Shown here one piece after another: positions 4,346 to 10,053 of a stretch of DNA of 10,053 bases. Made by a program: the position numbers and the translations under genes. The number at the start of each line of letters is the position of its first letter. Position 1 is the stretch's first letter. The stretch comes from Candidatus Alectryobacillus merdavium. Its GTDB lineage: Bacteria; Bacillota_I; Bacilli_A; RFN20; CAG-826. Where the stretch lies: the NCBI GenBank assembly GCA_017694735.1, contig JADIMN010000160.1, forward strand, positions 1 through 10,053, in the 5' to 3' direction. The notes below the pieces were generated by a model. The model was not told the origin of the DNA and did no database searches. It saw only the letters and a program-made list of their open reading frames with translations.

Positions 4346-5677
4346 CTATGCGTTAGCTTTTGATTTAATTTCAGCAATTAATTCTCTAGCGTAATCAACA
4401 TTTCCAGGTTCTTTTACTCTTTGAATTCCTTCTTTTTCCATCATTTCAGCAATTAAAGCTTTAGCTCTTCTTATTGATAAGCCTGATTTAACTTTAAAGA
4501 CAAATGGAATTTCCTCGTATAATTTCTTATCTCCAGCATTATCATGAGGAATTGTGGAATCAGCGAAATCTTCTGGATTGAGTTTCATGTATAATTTTAC
4601 TTTTTTGCCAGCAAAAATCATTTTCATATAAGTTACTCTATGTAATCTAAATGTATCACCGGCACTTGAAACTCTTGATTTTACACCATAAGATAAAATA
4701 TCATTTTTAATTTCGTTGTAGATATCAAGTAATTCATCATCTACTAAGAGAATTCTATCGAAGAAAGAAAGTCTTGCATTAGCATTAGCATCAGTAGTTG
4801 CAGGCTCTTCAGCGACAGGAGTTTCTTCAACTTTTTCTTCTACTACAGGAGCTTCTTCTACACTTTCTTCAACTGTTTCTTCAGGTGTTTCTTCTACACT
4901 TTCTTCGGTAACTGTTTCTTCAGGTGTTTCTTCAACAGGTGTTTCTTCTGCTTTTTCTTCTACTGTCTCTTCTTTAGTTTCTTCAACGACAGGTTCTTCA
5001 ACGACAGGTTCTTCAACTGTTTCTTCTTTGTTTTCAAAGAATGCAGCAAGTTCTTCTCTTACAGCTTGTCTTACTTCATCTTCTGTAAGTCCAGCAAAAG
5101 TAGCTTCATTTGTTTCTACTTCGCCTTTTTCAACTAATTTTAATGTTTTTACATAAGCGATAACTTCTAAAACAATGTAAGCAATAAATGTTAAAGACAT
5201 GCCAAGAATAACTAAGAAACTTGCATAGTAATCAACACTAATTTTTGAAGGATCTCCTAATGCAGTAAATGATTCTAAGAAAATTCTATCTACTTCACTT
5301 CCTTCTGCTGTTATTGATCCGTAATATGTAAAGAAATATAAACTAACAACGACAAAGAATAATAAAATCCAAACGATATTTAATCCTAATTTCTTTGTTT
5401 GTTTCTTTTGACATGCACGAACAATATAAACTACTAAAGATGTGACTACAAGAACTAAAAATACAATGTAGACAATAGCCCAAATCATTTTTTGTAACAA
5501 TGCTCCAGTAGCTTCACCAGCAGGAATAAAACCACCAGTAAAGAAATCGACAATAGCATCACCAAGGTAATTAGAACTAAAAACTGGTAATCCTAAGCAA
5601 GCATAGCCGACAAATAATGCTGAGCAGACGATAATGCATATGTAAGCAACAATATGCAAAACACTAACTTTCTTCAT
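4346..5677 (-). CDS. Uncharacterised membrane protein: four TM helices, Glu-rich repeat linker, conserved C-terminal domain
   Basis: I do not recognise a named function. The 443-residue protein has four hydrophobic helices at about 7-29, 64-87, 98-119 and 150-176, then a short helix (GLTEDEVRQAVREELAAFF, 196-214). A low-complexity acidic tract at about 215-293 is built from EETP/EETV/VVEEP repeats. A soluble domain follows at about 302-415 (FFDRILLVDDELLDIYNEIK...YGVKSRVS...KMIFAGKKVKLYMKL...PFVFKVKSGLSIRRAKALI). I recall this domain as the C-terminus of many unnamed clostridial and mollicute-like proteins, often behind variable membrane or linker parts. It probably sits in the membrane with the acidic arm and C-domain on one side. 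The ATG has SD AAAGGAG at 8 nt, a promoter at 5709-5738 and a terminator at 4271-4313, so it is likely a single-gene unit. Confidence 0.8.
   Translation of the reverse strand: MKKVSVLHIVAYICIIVCSALFVGYACLGLPVFSSNYLGDAIVDFFTGGFIPAGEATGALLQKMIWAIVYIVFLVLVVTSLVVYIVRACQKKQTKKLGLNIVWILLFFVVVSLYFFTYYGSITAEGSEVDRIFLESFTALGDPSKISVDYYASFLVILGMSLTFIAYIVLEVIAYVKTLKLVEKGEVETNEATFAGLTEDEVRQAVREELAAFFENKEETVEEPVVEEPVVEETKEETVEEKAEETPVEETPEETVTEESVEETPEETVEESVEEAPVVEEKVEETPVAEEPATTDANANARLSFFDRILLVDDELLDIYNEIKNDILSYGVKSRVSSAGDTFRLHRVTYMKMIFAGKKVKLYMKLNPEDFADSTIPHDNAGDKKLYEEIPFVFKVKSGLSIRRAKALIAEMMEKEGIQRVKEPGNVDYARELIAEIKSKANA
4871..5008. repeat. Imperfect coding repeats in the Glu-rich linker
   Basis: A 24-bp direct repeat occurs at 4871-4894 and 4910-4933, a distance of 13 codons. 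A 15-bp unit, TTCTTCAACGACAGG, is tandemly duplicated at 4979-5008. All distances are multiples of three, so copy-number changes would keep the frame. Confidence 0.75.
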
Positions 5678-5708
5678 ATACTTATCTCCTTTTTATTAGC
5701 TTAATTTT

Positions 5709-5738
5709 ATTATATATAAAAAAAGTTAACTTTTACAA
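5709..5738 (-). promoter_or_regulatory. Sigma70-type promoter of the 4346-5677 gene
   Basis: On the minus strand, -35 TTGTAA (5738-5733) and -10 TATAAT (5714-5709) are separated by 18 bp. The predicted start gives a leader of about 25 nt carrying the SD. A perfect 14-bp palindrome, AAAAGTTAACTTTT (5721-5734), fills most of the spacer and overlaps the -35 by two bases. It could be an operator or part of the tRNA-Leu terminator. Confidence 0.65.
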
Positions 5739-5808
5739 ATGTTTTTTTAAAAAAATAAAAGTTTTGCATATCTTTTTTATATTTTAAGAATTTTTATCAA
5801 ATTTTTGG

Positions 5809-5892
5809 TGTTTCTGAAGAGATTTGAACTCTCACAACTTTGCAGTTACAAGCTTCTGAAACTTGCGCGTCTACCAATTCCGCCACAGAAAC
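5809..5892 (-). tRNA. tRNA-Leu, anticodon CAG (CCA encoded at 5806-5808)
   Basis: The 84-nt class II tRNA has acceptor GTTTCTG/CAGAAAC, the D-loop motif GAATTGGTAGACGCG, anticodon stem CAAGT/GCTTG with loop TTCAGAA (anticodon CAG), and a long variable arm with AACT-GCAA-AGTT. The T arm is GAGAG-TTCAAAT-CTCTT, followed by discriminator A and an encoded CCA. It decodes CUG. It starts 6 nt after the stop of the CDF transporter on the same strand, so it is probably processed from that transcript. Confidence 0.94.
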
Positions 5893-5898
5893 ATTGTA

Positions 5899-6801
5899 TT
5901 AAGAAGGATTTATGTGGATATTGACATGAATTACTTCTAAATATCTATTTTCTATGTCAATTTCAATTGATTCGGCGATTTTATGACTTTCCTCTATTGT
6001 CATATTTTTATCTAAAGAAATTTCTAAATCAATATATACTTGTTCGGCGAAAACTCTAGTAGAAAGTTTATCAATAGACTTAATAATACTATATTTTTCG
6101 ATAATATAGTTTCTCATTTCTTGAATATGTTTTTCATCCCATGCTTTATCAACTAAAGTATCAATATTCTCTTTTAATACTTTTATGGCAACAATAATTA
6201 TTAGTATGCCTATAATTAAGCTCATTGCAGAATCAATCCAAGAAATACTAAAATAAATAGCAAAAATAATACCAATAAGTGAAAATAAAGTTCCAACCGT
6301 ATCAAAAAGGTGATCAAACGAAGCGGCTTTTAATACTGAAGACTTATATTTTCTACTGTAAAAATTAGTAAATAAAAATAATACAAATTTTACAGAAATT
6401 GCAATTCCAGCAAAAATTAAAGCGATATTTTTTGGAATTAATCCTTCGCCCGTTGAGGAATAATTTACTAAATCATTAATAGCTTGATACACAATTAAGA
6501 TACCAGAAAAAATAACAACCATTTCAAAAATTACAATTGAAATACTTTGTAATCTTTGATGCCCGTAAGGATGATCAATGTCTGGTTTTTTAGAACCCAT
6601 TTTAGTTCCAATTAAAGTTATAAAAGATGTTACAATATCGCCAAAAGAATTAATTGAATCTGATATAAGGGCATAAGAAAAGCCAAAAATTCCACCAAGT
6701 AGTTTTCCTATCGCAAGAAACAAATTGCATATTAAAGTAGAAAACGTGATGCGTTTCTCTACATTAAATTTATTTTCATAAAATCCTTTTTTATTTTCCA
6801 T
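5899..6801 (-). CDS. Cation diffusion facilitator (CDF) family metal transporter
   Basis: The protein exports a divalent metal from the cytoplasm in exchange for protons. The 300 residues show the CDF plan: six hydrophobic segments between about 18 and 207, and a C-terminal ZT-dimer-like domain (about 210-300, VYIDLEISLDKNMTIEESHKI...IHVNIHINP). Metal-site positions are Asn51-xxx-Asp55 in TM2 (SDSINSFGD) and Asp163-xxx-Asp167 in TM5 (SFDHLFDT). Most zinc CDFs have His at the first position of one or both motifs. A DxxxD in TM5 without His is associated with manganese exporters, so Mn(II) is the likeliest substrate (inference). HPYGH (77-81) follows TM2 as is common. The ATG directly abuts the TAA of the upstream hydrolase (TAAATG), which suggests translational coupling. 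tRNA-Leu follows by 6 nt. Confidence 0.92.
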   Translation of the reverse strand: MENKKGFYENKFNVEKRITFSTLICNLFLAIGKLLGGIFGFSYALISDSINSFGDIVTSFITLIGTKMGSKKPDIDHPYGHQRLQSISIVIFEMVVIFSGILIVYQAINDLVNYSSTGEGLIPKNIALIFAGIAISVKFVLFLFTNFYSRKYKSSVLKAASFDHLFDTVGTLFSLIGIIFAIYFSISWIDSAMSLIIGILIIIVAIKVLKENIDTLVDKAWDEKHIQEMRNYIIEKYSIIKSIDKLSTRVFAEQVYIDLEISLDKNMTIEESHKIAESIEIDIENRYLEVIHVNIHINPS

Positions 6802-7728
6802 TTATTTCATCTTCTCTTTCAAAAAATCATCAACAATCTTAATATATTCATCGCTATAATCACTTAAAGACATAGCATGCTTCGAACCATCAAAAATTCT
6901 AAATTTATCTTTTTCATTATATTTTCTTTTCTTAAATAAATTTTCTGACATATATGTTGGAACAAAATCATCTTTGCCTCCGTGTATAAATAAAATTGGC
7001 ACATCACTATTTTCTATATAATTTATTGGCCCATCTTTTATATTGATACCATTAAATATTTTACAATAAAAATTAAAACACCATAAAATAATCTCGCTTC
7101 CAAAAATATGTTTAAATGATTTTGCAACATACTTTAATTGATTATAAATTGTGTCATATCCACAGTCTTCAACTATAGCTTTTATGTTTGAACTATTTAA
7201 GTATCTTAAAGACATCATGGAAGTTGCTGCACCCATACTCCATCCATACAAAGATATAATTGCATCATTAAATCTATCTTTTAGAAAATAAACCCATTTT
7301 GCTAAATCATAACTTTCATAGTACCCCATTGATAAAAATTTGCCTTGGCTATCTCCACAACCTCTTAAATCAATTAGCAATAAATTATATCCAAGATCAT
7401 ACATTTTGTGAGCAAAGTAAGAAAGTTCAATCGATCTTCCTTGGTATCCGTGACTACATATAAGAAATTTTTTAGAACAAGTATCTTTAATTATTAAATA
7501 ACCAGTCAATGTTAGTCCATCAAAAGATTTTATAGAAACTTTCTCTTTGCTAACACTATTAAACCAATTCTTATCAAGTTTAATATTGATATCACTTGGA
7601 ACAACACTATGACCTTTTTTTCTTTTAAAAGACATAGAAAAAGTGATTCGACCAATTAGTAAAATAAAAATCAATATAAATAATAATAAGGATAATATAA
7701 CAATTAATGTGATAATAAATATATCCAT
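6802..7728 (-). CDS. Membrane-anchored alpha/beta hydrolase (serine esterase/peptidase-like)
   Basis: The 308-residue protein has one N-terminal transmembrane helix (about 3-27) followed by basic residues (KRKKG) and an alpha/beta-hydrolase domain. The catalytic triad is readable: Ser164 in GWSMG, Asp253 in HGGKDDFVP, and His284 in GSKHAMS. The oxyanion region SHGYQGR (92-98) and LLLIDLRGCGDSQGK (116-130) are typical of the family. The substrate is unknown; relatives act as esterases, lipases or thioesterases. The arrangement resembles Bacillus proteins annotated as alpha/beta hydrolases with an N-terminal anchor, but I do not assign a symbol. The ATG has only a weak, distant SD (AAAGG, about 13 nt). 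It is the first gene of a likely operon with the CDF transporter and tRNA-Leu. Its upstream region is divergent with the methyltransferase gene. Confidence 0.9.
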   Translation of the reverse strand: MDIFIITLIVILSLLLFILIFILLIGRITFSMSFKRKKGHSVVPSDINIKLDKNWFNSVSKEKVSIKSFDGLTLTGYLIIKDTCSKKFLICSHGYQGRSIELSYFAHKMYDLGYNLLLIDLRGCGDSQGKFLSMGYYESYDLAKWVYFLKDRFNDAIISLYGWSMGAATSMMSLRYLNSSNIKAIVEDCGYDTIYNQLKYVAKSFKHIFGSEIILWCFNFYCKIFNGINIKDGPINYIENSDVPILFIHGGKDDFVPTYMSENLFKKRKYNEKDKFRIFDGSKHAMSLSDYSDEYIKIVDDFLKEKMK

Positions 7729-7836
7729 TTCAGAGCAAAGACCTTTCTAGTATTTCAATCATAATGTATTTTATTACAATGTTTATTAATATAAAATCAT
7801 TTTTTAAATATAAGAAAACACTTTATAATATTTTTT
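7729..7836. other. Divergent AT-rich promoter region
   Basis: This 108-bp gap separates the hydrolase (minus) and methyltransferase-like gene (plus). It holds the -10 box at 7824-7829. No hairpin or operator stands out. The promoter of the hydrolase cannot be placed with confidence. Confidence 0.5.
7824..7829 (+). promoter_or_regulatory. -10 box TATAAT placed for a leaderless transcript
   Basis: A perfect TATAAT ends 7 nt before the ATG at 7837, so the expected transcription start is at or next to the A of the start codon. The -35 region (around 7801-7806) is only T-rich. No SD is present before this gene. Confidence 0.5.
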
Positions 7837-8895
7837 ATGAAAATAAATTTAAACAGAAAAGATTTAGAAAAATTTTATCACTTACTAGACATAAAAGAGG
7901 TGAACCTTGAATATTCAAAGATGTGTCTTGATTTTGTTAATAGTAATATTTTAACTTCATATAGCGACTTAAGATCTTTAAAAAATTCTTTTTTCAATTT
8001 TCTAAAAATAAATGAAAAGGAAAATAAAGAATTTATTGATGATTATAAAATCGAATTTAAAAAAATCATTCCTAATTTAGTCTTTAATAATCCTTATTAC
8101 AAAAATATCAAAATTAATCCTTCTACTTTTCAAAATTTAAGTTTTTCTAATGCCACTTATAAACAATATCAACCTTTTATTTATGATGATATTTGTATTG
8201 ATGAGACTGATTATAAAGAAATAATAAAGCTCGGATATTTCGAACAAGAAATAACTTATCCAACTTTAAATGAAAACAATACTACTTGGATGAGTTTAAT
8301 CCCTCATGAAATTCTAACAATGGAAAAACCTATTAATGCTGTAAAAGGAAATGTATTAGTATTAGGATTAGGCATGGGATATTTTGCTTACATGATCTCA
8401 AATAAAGAAAATGTTAGTTCTATTACTATAATCGAAAATAATTTAAATTTAATAAATTTCTTTAATCATCACCTCCTTCCTCAGTTTAAAAATAAACAAA
8501 AAATTAAAATTGAATTCGCTGACGCACTAACTTATCTTGGCAAGACAAATGAAAATTTTGAATATATATTCCTTGATACTTATCACAATGCTTTTGATGG
8601 TATACTACACTATTTAAAAATCAAACAGTTCGAAAATACTCATCAAAATTCAACATTTTTATACTGGATTGAAAATACTTTAATTTCTTTATTAAGAAGA
8701 ATTGCTTTGGATTGCTTTTCTTTTTTAATAGTAAAAAACTTCAATAATTCTAAATATCAAAATCTAATATTCGACAAAATTTTTGATAAATTACTTGAAA
8801 TTATAAAGAATCTAAACATTAAAACCTATAATGAAATACGTGATTTTTTAACTAACGAAAATTTAAAAAGAATTGCTAAATTTATTAACATTTAA
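7837..8895 (+). CDS. Uncharacterised protein with class I SAM-methyltransferase fold
   Basis: Residues about 170-250 show a Rossmann methyltransferase core: glycine-rich motif I GNVLVLGLGMGYFAYMI (171-187), an acidic residue ending the next strand (SITIIENN, Glu200), IEFADAL (Asp229) and FEYIFLDTYH (Asp247). This pattern is shared with methyltransferases and spermidine-synthase-like proteins. The first 165 residues, rich in Asn, Lys and aromatics, and the last 100 match nothing I know. The substrate cannot be predicted. The 352-residue frame starts at an ATG without SD but correctly placed for a leaderless mRNA. The next in-frame Met (residue 29) would remove part of the N-terminal helical region. 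The 3' end overlaps the convergent resolvase gene by 33 bp. Confidence 0.72.
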   Translation: MKINLNRKDLEKFYHLLDIKEVNLEYSKMCLDFVNSNILTSYSDLRSLKNSFFNFLKINEKENKEFIDDYKIEFKKIIPNLVFNNPYYKNIKINPSTFQNLSFSNATYKQYQPFIYDDICIDETDYKEIIKLGYFEQEITYPTLNENNTTWMSLIPHEILTMEKPINAVKGNVLVLGLGMGYFAYMISNKENVSSITIIENNLNLINFFNHHLLPQFKNKQKIKIEFADALTYLGKTNENFEYIFLDTYHNAFDGILHYLKIKQFENTHQNSTFLYWIENTLISLLRRIALDCFSFLIVKNFNNSKYQNLIFDKIFDKLLEIIKNLNIKTYNEIRDFLTNENLKRIAKFINI

Positions 8896-9363
8896 CTTCA
8901 GTTGATGTTTATTATTTCTAATATCTCTGACAGTACCAAAAAGTTCTTTAATTTTAACTTTTACATATTCGCAGCCTTCAAATATATAAAATTTACTTAC
9001 AGTTAGCTTACACACTTGTTTATCATCATCATAAGCTACTTTATTTAGAGCATCCAAAATAGTTTTAGCAATATTGTCCAAATCTTTGTGATTTACGCAT
9101 AATACTTTTTCATTAGAATAGTATTTTCTTATATTCATGTCACTTTTTGGCAATTTAAAATTCGCTTCAATTGTTACTTCTAATGGTTTATCACCAAAAT
9201 AAAGTTTTCCAGTTTGATTTAGGTACTCGAGTTTAATTAAATTTTCATAATTTACAGTATTTTTTGGTGTATAAATAACAGCATACTTTTCATTATATAT
9301 TCTTGCTCTTGGCCTTGCTTTTGTTTTAATTTCTCCATAAAGGGTAAAACAAGCTTCTTTCAT
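8863..9363 (-). CDS. RusA-family Holliday junction resolvase (endodeoxyribonuclease)
   Basis: RusA enzymes are small dimeric Mg-dependent nucleases that cut four-way DNA junctions. The family signature is clear: NHKDLDNIAKTILDALNKVAYDDDKQV (91-117, given in two parts here as NHKDLDNIAKTILDAL and NKVAYDDDKQV). Asp94, Asp96, Lys100 and an Asp of the 112-114 cluster are in the metal-binding or catalytic positions. The N-terminus (CFTLYGEIKTKARPRAR) is the usual first strand plus basic loop. At 166 residues it is longer than the roughly 120 of E. coli RusA. The extra tail (about 143-166) lies in the overlap with the convergent methyltransferase-like gene. The ATG has an excellent SD (AAGGAGG, 3 nt). 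RusA is often a prophage gene, but no other phage genes are visible here. Confidence 0.88.
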   Translation of the reverse strand: MKEACFTLYGEIKTKARPRARIYNEKYAVIYTPKNTVNYENLIKLEYLNQTGKLYFGDKPLEVTIEANFKLPKSDMNIRKYYSNEKVLCVNHKDLDNIAKTILDALNKVAYDDDKQVCKLTVSKFYIFEGCEYVKVKIKELFGTVRDIRNNKHQLKLNVNKFSNSF

Positions 9364-9420
9364 ATACCTCCTTAATAAATAAGTCGTATATAAAAAAAGA
9401 TTTTTCTAAAAATTTAAAAA
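9364..9420. other. Short AT-rich spacer before the RusA gene
   Basis: Fifty-seven bp lie between the PH-domain gene and the resolvase on the same strand. They carry only the resolvase SD. I see no clear terminator, so the two genes may be cotranscribed. Confidence 0.4.
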
Positions 9421-10053
9421 TTATTTTTGTAAATCCCCATCAGAACCTTTATATTTTGTTTTATAACCAGCGTTTTCTTTAGGCCTTAATGCATTTGGAA
9501 AAATAATATCACTTTTAATATCCATTGCGATAGCTTGTAAACGTTGAGATATAAAGTAAGGATCTTTGATATCTTCTAACACAATATTTTTTCCTTCCGA
9601 AACAATATAAATATCTCCTACTTTGCACATTTTTTCAATGATGCCAACTTTTAAATTAACACTATCTAATGAAGTATAATAAATAGAATCTATCTTTGAT
9701 CCTATAAAGCCTTTTTTTACAATTATTCTTCTATCGGTAAAAGCATATTCCTCTAACTTTTGTCTTTTAAAAGCAGAAACAATACCATAAATCCATATCC
9801 ATACCGGTATTAAATGTAAGACAAAAAATACAATTATAAATATTAAAACTGGCATTGGAATATTAGGTACAAAATTAAACAACAGAGTTAAAAAAACTAT
9901 GTCAAAACCTAAAAAAACTATTACGAAAACTAATTGTTTAAAAATTGCAGATAAAACAAAAGATAATAGTCTTGGCTTATCTTTCCATAATATTTTTTCA
10001 TCATCAAGTAAAACAGATTCTATGCTTTGCTTTGAATAATCTTTATCTTTATT
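9421..10053 (-). CDS. Membrane protein with bacterial PH domain (bPH_2/YdbT-like); 5' end outside the window
   Basis: The minus-strand frame is open from the right edge to the TAA at 9421, giving 210 visible residues. The product starts with ESVLLDDEKILWKDKPRLLS, the typical N-terminal motif of bPH_2 membrane proteins. Two transmembrane helices follow in hairpin form (about LSAIFKQLVFVIVFLGFDIV and VLIFIIVFFVLHLIPVWIWI). The PH-like beta domain is EYAFTDRRIIVKKGFIGSKI, then DSIYYTSLDSVNLKVGIIEK and GDIYIVSEGKNIVLEDIKDP. The motif TDRRIIVKKG is characteristic. Such proteins are membrane-associated and of uncertain role; some relatives are linked to resistance to membrane-active agents. A TTG at 9882 is in frame but lies inside the second helix region, so it is not the start. 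The real start lies beyond position 10053. Confidence 0.85.
   Translation of the reverse strand, partial: NKDKDYSKQSIESVLLDDEKILWKDKPRLLSFVLSAIFKQLVFVIVFLGFDIVFLTLLFNFVPNIPMPVLIFIIVFFVLHLIPVWIWIYGIVSAFKRQKLEEYAFTDRRIIVKKGFIGSKIDSIYYTSLDSVNLKVGIIEKMCKVGDIYIVSEGKNIVLEDIKDPYFISQRLQAIAMDIKSDIIFPNALRPKENAGYKTKYKGSDGDLQK

Noticed and set aside
9421..9882. A complete small gene starting at TTG 9882
   Set aside because: The frame stays open to the window edge, and the upstream part encodes the conserved first motif and TM helix of the same bPH_2 protein. The TTG is internal.
1018..10053. Use of UGA as tryptophan (mollicute code)
   Set aside because: All long genes read through without in-frame TGA and their Trp codons, where checked, are TGG. 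The absence of TGA stops among these few genes is compatible with AT-rich stop preference.
1..10053. CRISPR array, prophage module or toxin-antitoxin pair
   Set aside because: No regularly spaced repeats occur apart from the coding Glu repeats. RusA is the only phage-like gene, and there are no paired small genes.

Overview
The window is strongly AT-rich and has bacterial gene structure: Shine-Dalgarno (SD) sites and sigma70-type -10 boxes. All Trp codons that I checked are TGG, and every visible stop is TAA or TAG. The proteins look like those of low-GC Firmicutes, that is Bacilli, Erysipelotrichia or Mollicutes-related gut lineages using the standard code. I cannot name a species.

Layout. 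At the left edge (1-891) lies the orfA half of an IS3-family (IS150-type) element. It has a textbook -1 frameshift signal, and its orfB runs off the window. It sits 8 bp beyond the CCA of tRNA-Glu(CUC) (903-976, minus). That tRNA follows gltX, glutamyl-tRNA synthetase (1018-2694, minus). A complete IS110-group element (2699-4207, plus) lies directly upstream of gltX. It carries a DEDD/serine transposase (2940-4112) and a foldable bridge RNA in its left end. Next on the minus strand are a membrane protein with a Glu-rich repeat tail (4346-5677), tRNA-Leu(CAG) (5809-5892), a CDF metal transporter (5899-6801) and a membrane-anchored alpha/beta hydrolase (6802-7728). The right part holds a methyltransferase-fold protein (7837-8895, plus), a RusA-type resolvase (8863-9363, minus) and a bacterial-PH-domain membrane protein (9421 to the window edge, minus).

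Most interesting reading. Removing the IS110 element rejoins a gltX leader in which AGGAG lies 4 nt before the ATG. The element therefore appears to have inserted between the SD and the start codon of gltX. The target-binding loop of its predicted bridge RNA matches this same site: one strand is identical to the left flank over the start codon, and the other is complementary to the right flank over the SD. A second loop pairs with the element's own two ends. Together these give a self-consistent view of RNA-guided insertion into a ribosome-binding site. gltX now has no SD at normal spacing. The left end carries an SD-like AAGGAG on the gltX strand, followed by a hairpin that could bring it near the start codon, so expression may be rescued by the element itself.

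Functional grouping. gltX and tRNA-Glu form a charging unit (enzyme plus substrate), now flanked by two insertion sequences. The hydrolase, CDF transporter and tRNA-Leu lie almost end to end and are probably one transcript. The remaining genes show no clear shared pathway.
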